Below are positions 1-6,124 of a stretch of 7,356 bases of DNA, one piece after another. How positions within the stretch are numbered: the stretch's first letter is position 1; every line of letters begins with the position of its first letter. Location: assembly GCA_009923475.1 (NCBI GenBank), contig RFTM01000078.1, positions 1 through 7,356 of the forward strand. The letters are read 5' to 3'. The stretch comes from Gammaproteobacteria bacterium. GTDB lineage: Bacteria; Pseudomonadota; Gammaproteobacteria; Steroidobacterales; Steroidobacteraceae. The notes beneath the pieces are model-generated. The model did not search any database and was not told the origin of the DNA. It worked only from the letters and a program-made list of their open reading frames with translations. Position numbers and translations under genes: made by a program.

Positions 1-707
1 ATGCCCGCGCCGACGCCGTAGCGCAGCGCAGGGGCCATGCGCACCTGCTGCGTGCACTTCCAGACGAGGTACAGCGACCACGCGGTCCATCCGCAGTAGA
101 CCGCCATCACCGCCTGCGCCCCGGGGCCCCGCGTCCCGAGATAGATGACGTACAGCCAGAACTGGTAGCAGAACCAGGTGACGAACAGCACCTCCATCGC
201 GGTGATGCGTGCGAAGCTGCGGTGGTTGTCGGGCGTCGGCATGCCGGGCGAGAAGCGCAGGTTGCGGTGGAAGAAGCGCATGAAGTTGCACTTGGTCTGC
301 AGGTTGAAGATGCCGTAGAGCAGCAGCAGGGCGAACATGATGGTGACGGTGGCCTGCAGCATGTTGGCCTGCGGCGCGGCGACATAGCCGCCCTGCACCG
401 CGGGCTCGACCGCGAAACCCTGCACCGCGTAGAGCTCGGCGAAGAACTTGAACGAGTACTCGAACCAGCCGATCCAGATGAACCAGCCGCCGACGAGCCC
501 GGCGATCGTCGCCGGCAGTTCCGGTCGCTTCAGGCCGCGCCACACGATGACGAAGCCCAGCACGCCCACCGCCACCGCCGCCGGATAGACCTGCGCGCCG
601 AAGGACTGCTCCATGACCTTGTAGACCGTATGGCCGAGCGGCTGCGTCAGGAAGCCGATGGTGAGGCCGAGCAACCCGACCCAGGGCTTGCGATAGATCG
701 AAGACAT
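1..707 (-). CDS. Multi-pass integral membrane protein of unknown function, 3' part outside window
   Basis: I do not recognise this protein. The visible 235 residues start at ATG 707, which follows a G-run (GGGGGGGAA) that could serve as ribosome binding site; the frame stays open to the window edge, so the C-terminus is missing. About six hydrophobic helices are visible, roughly at residues 10-27, 40-57, 67-83, 119-136, 169-190 and 198-217. There is no signal peptide of the cleaved type. Helix 3 is aromatic-rich and runs into a motif reading GWFEYSFKFFAE (residues 80-91). Four cysteines (140, 180, 205, 218) lie in or near the later helices, and a basic loop (about 138-165) links helices 4 and 5. 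The start lies 20 nt after the gamma-glutamyltransferase stop codon, so it is probably the distal gene of the operon. An inner-membrane location is inferred from the helices. Transporter, sensor or membrane enzyme roles cannot be separated. Confidence 0.85.
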   Translation of the reverse strand, partial: MSSIYRKPWVGLLGLTIGFLTQPLGHTVYKVMEQSFGAQVYPAAVAVGVLGFVIVWRGLKRPELPATIAGLVGGWFIWIGWFEYSFKFFAELYAVQGFAVEPAVQGGYVAAPQANMLQATVTIMFALLLLYGIFNLQTKCNFMRFFHRNLRFSPGMPTPDNHRSFARITAMEVLFVTWFCYQFWLYVIYLGTRGPGAQAVMAVYCGWTAWSLYLVWKCTQQVRMAPALRYGVGAG

Positions 708-727
708 GATTCCCCCCCAGGACGACA

Positions 728-2500
728 TCAACGGATCGCGATCGCCCGCCCCTCGCGCCGCGGATCGGCAGCGCCCTCGAGGCGGCCGTCGCGCGTGACG
801 CGCACGGCGTGCAGCCCCGACCCCTCGCCGCGGCCGTCGCGGAAGACGTGCCCGAGCTGCGTCAACGACGCGACCAACGCGGGATCGATGCGCGAGGACT
901 CCGCGACCACCGGGCCGCGCGCGATGACGTTCGGCAGGTCGACGGCCTGCTGCGGCGTCAGGCCCCAGTCGAGCACGCCGACCAGCACCTTGGTCACGTA
1001 GGCGATGATGGCGTTGCCGCCCGGCGAACCGACCGCCATCTCGAACGCGCCGTCGCGGAACACGATGGTGGGCGACATGGAGGAGCGCGGCTTCTTGCCG
1101 GGCGCGACCGCGTTGGCGATCGGCTGGCCGCGCTCGTCGACGGGCCGGAAACTGAAATCGGTCATCTGGTTGTTGAGGAAGAACCCGGCGACGAAGCGCT
1201 GCGAACCGAACAGCGACTCGACGGTGGTGGTCATCGACACCACATCGCCCGAGCGGTCGACCACCACGAAGTGGCTGGTGCCCGGCACCTCCGCCGTGGC
1301 GTCGCGGCCGCGCGCCGGCGCGCCCGGCGGTCGACCTGCCTCGACCTTCTGCATGGCGCGCAGCGGCGACACCAGCGCGGCGCGCGAGCGCAGGTAATCC
1401 TTGTCGATTAGGCCGGCGAGCGGCACCGCGACCAACCGGTCGTCCGCCACGTACTCGTCGCGGTCGGCGTAGGCCAGGCGCTGCGCCTCGATGAAATGGT
1501 GCCAACCGGCGACCGTGCCTGGCCCCATCGCCGCCATGTCGAAGTTCTCGAGGATGCCGAGCACGGACAGCACGGCGATGCCGCCCGAGGACGGCGGACG
1601 CATGCCGCAGACGAGATACGCCCGATAACCGCCGCAGACGGGCTCGAGGCGGTTCGGGCGGTAGGCCGCGAGGTCCGTGAGCGTCAACGACCCCGGCATC
1701 GGCTCGGCGGCGGCGCCGGCGACCACCGCCTGCGCCACGGGACCGAAGTAGAAGCCGCGGGCGCCGTCACGCGCGATGCGCCGCAGCGTGTCCGCATAGG
1801 CGGGGTTGCGCAGGATGGCGCCTGCCGGGTGCGGCGTACGCCCGTCGGCGCGGCCCTCGGCCGTCAGGTAGGCGCGAGCCGCCGGCAGCAGCGCATCGCG
1901 CGACAGCGCCGAGCCGATCAATTCATTGAGGCGCGGCGAGACCGCGAACCCGCGCTCGGCGAGGCGGATCGCCGGCTGCCAGGGGCGCGACCAGGGCAGG
2001 CGCCCGAACTCCCGGTGCGCCATCTCGAGCATCGCGACCGCGCCCGGCACGCCCACCGCGCGGCCCGAGCGCACCGCCACCGGGAAGGCGAGCGGCTTGC
2101 CGGTCGCGTCCAAGAACATGTCGGGCCGCGCGCCCTGCGGCGCGACCTCGCGGCCATCGAAGGTGATGACATCGCCGGTGCGGGCGTCGTAGTGCACGAG
2201 GAACGCGCCGCCGCCGATGCCCGAGGACTGAGGCTCGACGAGCCCCAGCACCGCCTGCACCGCGACCGCGGCATCGACCGCCGAGCCCCCGGCGCGCAGC
2301 ACCTCGAGCCCGGCCTCGACCGCCAGCGGGTTGGCGGCGGCGACCATGCCGCCCGCCTGCCAACCGCGCGCAGGCTTCGCCTCGATGACGGGCGCCGACG
2401 CGCCTGGCGGCCGTGCAGCCGCCTCGCGCGCCGCAGGCGCGGCGCATCCGGCGAGCCAGGCCGCAGAGGCCGCGGCGGCGAGGATCCCCGCTGCCCTCAC
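728..2500 (-). CDS. ggt: Gamma-glutamyltransferase / glutathione hydrolase, lipoprotein (590 aa)
   Basis: This Ntn-hydrolase cleaves the gamma-glutamyl bond of glutathione and related compounds, passing the glutamyl group to water or an amino acid. It starts at GTG 2500, supported by an upstream GAGG and by a lipoprotein signal directly after the start: one Arg, an Ala-rich stretch, then lipobox LAGC with Cys19. Residue +2 is Ala, which fits outer-membrane retention. Family signatures are present in order: DGREVAP with the substrate-binding Arg117; GTSHFVVVD with the autoprocessing and nucleophilic Thr408; NNQMTDFS with Asp448, equivalent to the substrate amino-group ligand; SSMSPTIV with Ser473 and Ser474; and GSPGG at 491-495. 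Self-cleavage before Thr408 would give a large subunit and a 183-residue small subunit. The segment between DFS and the SSMSP motif is of moderate length, suggesting a short lid loop over the active site. The start overlaps the peroxidase stop as GTGA, implying translational coupling. Confidence 0.96.
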   Translation of the reverse strand: MRAAGILAAAASAAWLAGCAAPAAREAAARPPGASAPVIEAKPARGWQAGGMVAAANPLAVEAGLEVLRAGGSAVDAAVAVQAVLGLVEPQSSGIGGGAFLVHYDARTGDVITFDGREVAPQGARPDMFLDATGKPLAFPVAVRSGRAVGVPGAVAMLEMAHREFGRLPWSRPWQPAIRLAERGFAVSPRLNELIGSALSRDALLPAARAYLTAEGRADGRTPHPAGAILRNPAYADTLRRIARDGARGFYFGPVAQAVVAGAAAEPMPGSLTLTDLAAYRPNRLEPVCGGYRAYLVCGMRPPSSGGIAVLSVLGILENFDMAAMGPGTVAGWHHFIEAQRLAYADRDEYVADDRLVAVPLAGLIDKDYLRSRAALVSPLRAMQKVEAGRPPGAPARGRDATAEVPGTSHFVVVDRSGDVVSMTTTVESLFGSQRFVAGFFLNNQMTDFSFRPVDERGQPIANAVAPGKKPRSSMSPTIVFRDGAFEMAVGSPGGNAIIAYVTKVLVGVLDWGLTPQQAVDLPNVIARGPVVAESSRIDPALVASLTQLGHVFRDGRGEGSGLHAVRVTRDGRLEGAADPRREGRAIAIR

Positions 2501-2976
2501 AGCGCCGCCTCGATGTCACGCTCGATCGACGACGGCTCGTCGGTGGGCGCATAGCGCTTGACGACCTTGCCGTCGCGGTCGACGAGGAACTTGGTGAAGT
2601 TCCACTTGATGGCCTCGCTGCCGAGCAGGCCGGGCCGCTCGGCCTTCAGGTGCTTCCACAGCGGATCGGCGCCCTCGCCGTTGACCTCCACCTTGGCGAA
2701 CAGCGGAAAACTGACGTCGTACCGCGTGCTGCAGAAGTCGCGGATCTCCTCGGGGCTGCCGGGCTCCTGCCCGCCGAACTGGTTGCAGGGGAAGCCGAGC
2801 ACCTCGAAGCCGCGCGCCGCGTACTTGCGCTGCAGCGCCTCGAGACCCGTGTACTGCGGCGTGAGGCCGCAACGGCTCGCGACGTTGACGATGAGCAGCA
2901 CCTTGCCGTGCCAGTCGGCGAGCGGGCGCTCCGCGCCCTCGAGCGTACGGGCCTTGAAATCGTGGACAGTGGTCAT
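2497..2976 (-). CDS. Glutathione peroxidase family, thiol (non-selenium) type (159 aa)
   Basis: This thioredoxin-fold peroxidase reduces hydrogen peroxide and organic hydroperoxides, probably in the cytoplasm since no signal peptide is seen. The peroxidatic residue is Cys36 in NVASRCGLT, encoded by an ordinary cysteine codon rather than a selenocysteine TGA. The other tetrad positions are present: Gln70 in FGGQEP, and Trp125 and Asn126 in WNFTKF. GFPCNQF carries Cys64. Cys82, in FCSTRYDVSFP, matches the resolving cysteine of two-cysteine enzymes such as yeast Gpx3 (Cys36/Cys82), so thioredoxin is a likelier reductant than glutathione despite the family name. At 159 residues the length is normal. 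ATG 2976 is preceded by GGAG with 8 nt spacing; upstream in-frame extension has no homology. The gene lies 32 nt after the NnrU-like gene and overlaps the gamma-glutamyltransferase start by 4 nt, so it belongs to the same operon. Confidence 0.96.
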   Translation of the reverse strand: MTTVHDFKARTLEGAERPLADWHGKVLLIVNVASRCGLTPQYTGLEALQRKYAARGFEVLGFPCNQFGGQEPGSPEEIRDFCSTRYDVSFPLFAKVEVNGEGADPLWKHLKAERPGLLGSEAIKWNFTKFLVDRDGKVVKRYAPTDEPSSIERDIEAAL

Positions 2977-3008
2977 GGGAAGCGCTCCATGGACGGATGG
3001 TGGATCGA

Positions 3009-3581
3009 TCAGCCGAACGGGGCGACGCCGAACAAGCGCAGGTGCGCGCCCATCACGAAGACGGCGTAGACGGCGAGCCCGAGAACCACCGCGAGCACGT
3101 CGTTGAAGGGCTTGCCGGGCGCGGCCGGCGCGGCGCGCGGCGCGCGGCGCTTGAGGGAGATGCGGTCGAGCACGGCCCAGGCGAGGAACGAGCCGAACAG
3201 CACGATGTCCGCCAGCATGCCGTTGGCGAGCAGGTGCGCGAGCGCCCAGAACTTCACGGCGGCGAGCATCGGATGCTTGGCGGCGCTGCGGATGCGGCCC
3301 GGCAGGTAGGCGGCGAACAGCAACGGGAACACGGGCAGCATCAAGAGCGCGGCGACATGGCGCAAGCCTGCCGGCGGCACCCACACCAGCGTCGGCTCGA
3401 GCCGCGCCATCGCGAAACCCTTCAGGAGCAGCAGGAAACCGGCCAGCGACAGCAGCGAGTAGAGGCCTTTCCAGGCGCCGGCGCCGAGCCGCGCGGCCAT
3501 GGCATCGCGCCACGCGGGCGCGACGATGGACACCGAATGCACACCGAGGAACAGGACCAGCCCGAGCAACAGGGTCGACAT
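3009..3581 (-). CDS. NnrU-family integral membrane protein (190 aa)
   Basis: The protein is a small inner-membrane protein of the NnrU family. It has about five hydrophobic segments, roughly at residues 2-20, 38-56, 74-92, 108-138 (containing the family block) and 162-180. The block KHPMLAAVKFWALAHLLANG (residues 102-121) is the family signature. Candidate functional residues are His15 in the first helix (GVHS), His103 in the KHP motif and His116 in LAHLL. NnrU was named from nitric-oxide and nitrite-reduction clusters, and the plant carotene isomerase Z-ISO is a heme-binding relative that uses conserved histidines, so heme binding is a reasonable guess here. No denitrification genes are in view, and many relatives occur in genomes with unrelated contexts. 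ATG 3581 has a near-ideal AGGAGGA site 5 nt upstream; the longer upstream frame lacks homology and lies inside the neighbour. Spacing is 35 nt from the oxidoreductase and 32 nt to the peroxidase. Confidence 0.93.
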   Translation of the reverse strand: MSTLLLGLVLFLGVHSVSIVAPAWRDAMAARLGAGAWKGLYSLLSLAGFLLLLKGFAMARLEPTLVWVPPAGLRHVAALLMLPVFPLLFAAYLPGRIRSAAKHPMLAAVKFWALAHLLANGMLADIVLFGSFLAWAVLDRISLKRRAPRAAPAAPGKPFNDVLAVVLGLAVYAVFVMGAHLRLFGVAPFG

Positions 3582-3616
3582 CGATCTCCTCCTGCGCGAC
3601 GCGGCACGGGGCACGG

Positions 3617-5500
3617 TCAGCGCGATGACGACCCCGAGGGTAAGCCGCAGGCCTCCCCGTCCGCCAGCGCATCCGCCAGTCTGGCCGACCCTCGGCAAGC
3701 GCCGACCCGGCGCAGCGGCAACGGCGCGACGCCGGACTCCAGGCGACGCAGCGTGTCCTCGGCGGGTCGAGACATGCCGACCAGCAAGGTCGCCCCGCCA
3801 CCGGTGATCGTCGCGGCGCTGCGCAGCGCGACGCCCGCGGCGGCGCAGCGCTCCGCCCAGCGCTGCCGCTCGACGAGCGGTTCGGCGGCGGCGAGGCCGG
3901 CCTCGGTCGTCACCAGGGTGACGCGTCGGCCCGACGACGCCGCATGCGCCGCAAGCGCCGGCGCGAATGCGTCGCCGACCTCGTCCACCAGGGTCCACTC
4001 GCGGCCCGCCTCCGCCAAGACCTCGCGCCAACGCTCGCGCAGCCCGGGCTCGGCGCCGCAGGCCAACACCACCTCGTCGGGCCGCACCGCGAGGATGTCC
4101 GCGGCGCTGGCCGTGACGCCGCCGCGGAACTCGACCCGGGCTCGGGCCGCGCGCTGCTCCAGGTGGTCGGCAAGCTCGGCCAGCGCGGCAGCGCCCGGCA
4201 ACGCCGCCGCCCCGCGCAGGCGACGCAGCGGCAGATCGCCGGCGCCGAACAAGATCACGGCCGCGCCCTGCTCGGCCGCGGCGCAAGCAGCGGCGACTCC
4301 GGCAGGACCTGCGCCCACCACCGCCACGCGCCGCGCGACGGGCGACGGCGACGGCGACGGCGACGGCGAAACGGTCTCGCAGCCCTCGCGGCCCGCGGCC
4401 AGCGCCGGGTTGACCGTGCAGCCAAGCAGTTCGCCGCGCGAGATGCGCCCCCAACACTGGTTGCAGGCGATGCAGGGCCGGGGCGCCGTGCCCCGCGCCG
4501 CATGTCGGCCCCAGTCCGCGTCGGCGATGAAGGGCCGGCCGATCTGCACGAAGTCGGCGAGCCCCTGCTGCAGCAAGCGCTCGGCCTCGGCCGGTGTGCG
4601 GATGAGCCCGAGCGCGGCCACCTTGATGCCGGGCGCGTGCCTTGCGAGGGCAGCGATCTTGCGCGCGTACGGCACCTGCCCGTCGTCAGGCGCCGCCCCC
4701 CCTACGGTCGGCAAGTGCAGGTGCAAGGAGCGCGAATGGCCGCCCCAGCACCAAGTGAGGTAGTCGACGACGCCGGCCGCCTGCACGCAGCGCGTGATGG
4801 CCGCGGCGGTGTCGAGGTCGATGCCCTGCGGCATCGCGTCCTCGCCCGGCAGCTTCACGCCGATGACGAAGCCCGCACCGCAGGCGGCCCGCAGCGCAAG
4901 GCAGAGTTCGGTCAGGAACCGCGCGCGACCCTCCACCTCGCCGCCGTAACGGTCGGTGCGCAGGTTCGAGCGCGCCGCGAGGAACTGGTGGATGAGATGG
5001 CCGTGTCCCGCCGAGATCTCGACGCCCGCGAACCCGAGGTCGCGCAGACGCCGGGCCGCGGCGGCGAAGCCCTGCACCATCAGTCCGACCTCGTCCGTCG
5101 ACAACGCGCGCGGCAGCACCCCGCTGAGGTCGTCGGCGATCGCCGAAGGCGCGATCGCCTCGACCTCGGTGCCGATCAGCAAGCGCCCGCGGCCCGGGTC
5201 CTGCACTTGCGCGACGAGGTGCGAGCCGGCCGCGCGCACCGCGCCCGCCCAGGCCTCGAGGCCGGCGAAGTTCGCGGGATCGTGCGCGCGCACCTTGTGC
5301 GGCGCGCCTTGCGAGGACAGCAGGTTCATCGGCTCGGTGACGAGCAGCGCCGCGCCGCCCCGCGCCCGCGCGGCGTGGTAGGCGATGAGTCGAGGCGTGA
5401 CCCGCCCCCCTTCCGCATAGCGGGTCGTGACCGCCGCATGCGCGATGCGGCTGGCCAGACGCAGGCTGCCCAGGGTGATGGGCTCGAGCAAGCGCGACAT
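3617..5500 (-). CDS. Old Yellow Enzyme-type NAD(P)H:flavin oxidoreductase with 4Fe-4S cluster and C-terminal Rossmann domain (627 aa)
   Basis: This is a modular flavoenzyme of the 2,4-dienoyl-CoA reductase / trimethylamine dehydrogenase class, probably cytoplasmic. Residues 1 to about 335 form the FMN-binding barrel: PITLGSLRLASRIAHAA near the start, HGHLIHQFL at 166-174, then RTDRYGG, and QIGRPFIAD at 319-327. Cys343, Cys346, Cys349 and Cys361 (CIACNQC, then x11-C) are the 4Fe-4S ligands typical of the class. A low-complexity Ser-Pro repeat (378-387) links to a second domain that opens with the nucleotide-binding motif VVGAGPAG (394-401). The second half is short and weakly conserved; VGACRGSARLADAL near the end resembles a degraded form of the usual IGDCxAPR motif. 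At 627 residues it is slightly short of the ~670 typical of dienoyl-CoA reductase. The Tyr used by that enzyme appears as His168 here, so the substrate is unknown. ATG 5500 has GGAG 5 nt upstream. It heads the operon. Confidence 0.93.
   Translation of the reverse strand: MSRLLEPITLGSLRLASRIAHAAVTTRYAEGGRVTPRLIAYHAARARGGAALLVTEPMNLLSSQGAPHKVRAHDPANFAGLEAWAGAVRAAGSHLVAQVQDPGRGRLLIGTEVEAIAPSAIADDLSGVLPRALSTDEVGLMVQGFAAAARRLRDLGFAGVEISAGHGHLIHQFLAARSNLRTDRYGGEVEGRARFLTELCLALRAACGAGFVIGVKLPGEDAMPQGIDLDTAAAITRCVQAAGVVDYLTWCWGGHSRSLHLHLPTVGGAAPDDGQVPYARKIAALARHAPGIKVAALGLIRTPAEAERLLQQGLADFVQIGRPFIADADWGRHAARGTAPRPCIACNQCWGRISRGELLGCTVNPALAAGREGCETVSPSPSPSPSPVARRVAVVGAGPAGVAAACAAAEQGAAVILFGAGDLPLRRLRGAAALPGAAALAELADHLEQRAARARVEFRGGVTASAADILAVRPDEVVLACGAEPGLRERWREVLAEAGREWTLVDEVGDAFAPALAAHAASSGRRVTLVTTEAGLAAAEPLVERQRWAERCAAAGVALRSAATITGGGATLLVGMSRPAEDTLRRLESGVAPLPLRRVGACRGSARLADALADGEACGLPSGSSSR
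4341..4369. repeat. Hexanucleotide tandem repeat (GGCGAC x ~4.8) in the oxidoreductase linker
   Basis: Four perfect copies of GGCGAC plus a partial fifth lie head to tail. Read on the minus strand they encode Ser-Pro pairs (five pairs, residues 378-387) between the iron-sulfur segment and the Rossmann motif. A unit of six bases keeps frame when copy number changes, so slippage would alter linker length without breaking the gene. Confidence 0.9.
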
Positions 5501-5525
5501 GCGGCTCCGATGACAGCCGGAGGGA

Positions 5526-5602
5526 TGGCGCGCCCGGAGAGATTCGAACTCCCGACCCTCAGGTTCGAAGCCTGATGCTCTATCCAACTGAGCTACGGGC
5601 GC
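5526..5602 (-). tRNA. tRNA-Arg (anticodon TCG)
   Basis: The minus strand folds into a complete cloverleaf of 77 nt. The acceptor stem GCGCCCG pairs perfectly with CGGGCGC, followed by discriminator G and an encoded CCA. The D arm is GCTC...GAGC, the anticodon stem TCAGG/CCTGA, the loop CTTCGAA with anticodon TCG, and the T arm GGGAG-TTCGAAT-CTCTC with one G-T type wobble pair. Anticodon TCG reads CGA arginine codons, which are uncommon in a genome of this GC content. The 3' end is 25 nt before the oxidoreductase ATG, so the tRNA may be processed from a longer transcript. Confidence 0.97.
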
Positions 5603-5611
5603 AGTCCCCGC

Positions 5612-5617
5612 AGTGTA
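5612..5617 (-). promoter_or_regulatory. Candidate -10 box for tRNA-Arg and possibly the downstream operon
   Basis: On the minus strand TACACT (within TTACACT) lies 9 nt before the mature tRNA 5' end, and the intervening bases GCGGGGACT are GC-rich, as in discriminators of stringently controlled stable-RNA promoters. I see no convincing -35 element at the right distance. High background GC makes the discriminator only weak support. Confidence 0.4.
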
Positions 5618-5639
5618 ACAAGCCCGTCCGCGCGGGGCG

Positions 5640-5669
5640 TTGCCGCCGCCCTCGGGCGCGCCGTACCAT
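5640..5669 (+). promoter_or_regulatory. Candidate sigma70-type promoter for the small periplasmic protein gene
   Basis: TTGCCG (5640-5645) and TACCAT (5664-5669) are separated by 18 nt. Initiation about 7 nt downstream would leave a leader of about 30 nt before ATG 5707, containing CCGGAG as ribosome binding site. It is divergent from the tRNA promoter in the 104-nt intergenic gap. Based on consensus only. Confidence 0.4.
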
Positions 5670-5706
5670 AGGTCTCCGAACCATCCTTCTCCGGAGTGTC
5701 CACGAC

Positions 5707-6072
5707 ATGAAGACGCTGTACTCGCTGACGCTTGCCGCCGCCCTCATCGCCGGTCAGGCGCAGGCCGCGTGCACCTATCCCAAGGCCCCGGAGAAGATCC
5801 CGGACGGCAGCACCTCGACCCTCGAGCAGATGCTCGCCGGCCAGAAGGAGGTCAAGGCCTTCGACGCCGCCATCACCGCCTACCAGTCCTGCCTCGAGAC
5901 GCAGTTCAACGAGTCGGTCGCCGCCAAGCCGGACATGACCCCGGAGGCCCGCCAGGAACTCGAGAAGATCCGCGACCAGAAGATGAACGCCGCGGTCGAC
6001 GAAGCCCAGGCGGTGGCCGACCAGCTGAACACCCAGATCCGGGCTTGGAAAGAGAAGAACGCCAAGAAGTGA
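5707..6072 (+). CDS. Small exported protein of unknown function with two cysteines (121 aa)
   Basis: I do not recognise a named family. Residues 1-20 are a clear Sec signal peptide, with Lys2, a hydrophobic core and AQA before a predicted cut ahead of Ala21; there is no lipobox. The mature protein of about 101 residues is predicted largely helical and rich in Ala, Glu, Gln and Lys. Cys22, right behind the cleavage site, and Cys62 (YQSCLE) are the only cysteines and could form a disulfide in the periplasm. A segment IPDGSTSTLEQMLAGQKEVK (32-51) precedes the first helix, and a Glu/Lys/Gln-rich region (80-121) could form a coiled coil ending in a Lys-rich tail. ATG 5707 is chosen because the signal peptide begins there and GGAG lies about 10 nt upstream; the longer in-frame start would run through the tRNA. 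It appears monocistronic, with its own promoter and a hairpin just after the stop. Confidence 0.88.
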   Translation: MKTLYSLTLAAALIAGQAQAACTYPKAPEKIPDGSTSTLEQMLAGQKEVKAFDAAITAYQSCLETQFNESVAAKPDMTPEARQELEKIRDQKMNAAVDEAQAVADQLNTQIRAWKEKNAKK

Positions 6073-6080
6073 TCCTGATG

Positions 6081-6111
6081 CCCGGCGCGCGGTGGGCCGC
6101 TGCGCGCCGGG
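6081..6111 (+). terminator. Perfect 10-bp GC hairpin after the periplasmic protein gene
   Basis: CCCGGCGCGC (6081-6090) and GCGCGCCGGG (6102-6111) are exact reverse complements around an 11-nt loop, starting 9 nt after the TGA stop. The position and stability fit a transcription terminator or 3'-end protecting stem. No T-tract follows on either strand, so classic intrinsic termination is not shown; the right arm ends directly before the TACACT hexamer upstream of moeA. Confidence 0.5.
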
Positions 6112-6112
6112 C

Positions 6113-6118
6113 TACACT
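6113..6118 (+). promoter_or_regulatory. Candidate -10 box for moeA, suggesting a leaderless transcript
   Basis: TACACT ends 6 nt before ATG 6125, so initiation at the usual distance would fall on the A of the start codon. No Shine-Dalgarno sequence is visible before that ATG, which fits a leaderless mRNA. No good -35 element is seen; the upstream bases are occupied by the hairpin. Confidence 0.4.
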
Positions 6119-6124
6119 CCCCTC

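Noticed and set aside
222..2554. Several plus-strand frames opposite the membrane protein and gamma-glutamyltransferase genes
   Set aside because: All mirror strongly coding minus-strand frames and show no family motif.
4341..4369. Tandem repeat as a possible CRISPR or regulatory array
   Set aside because: Units are 6 bp with no spacers and are coding for Ser-Pro pairs.
3582..4457. Longer NnrU-frame start giving 482 residues
   Set aside because: The extra part is an Arg/Gly-rich out-of-frame reading of the oxidoreductase; ATG 3581 has an AGGAGGA site.
2997..4763. 588-residue plus-strand open frame
   Set aside because: It lies opposite the NnrU and oxidoreductase genes, is made of low-complexity Arg/Ala/Ser-rich sequence, and has no motif. 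It is a GC-bias shadow.
3944..5575. 543-residue plus-strand open frame
   Set aside because: Antisense to the well-supported oxidoreductase, with Arg/His/Gln-rich nonsense composition and extension into the antisense of the tRNA.
5501..5587. N-terminal extension of the oxidoreductase frame into the tRNA
   Set aside because: The extension (MDRASGFEPEGREFESLR) is the typical false reading of a tRNA T-arm region; ATG 5500 has a ribosome site and starts the conserved barrel.
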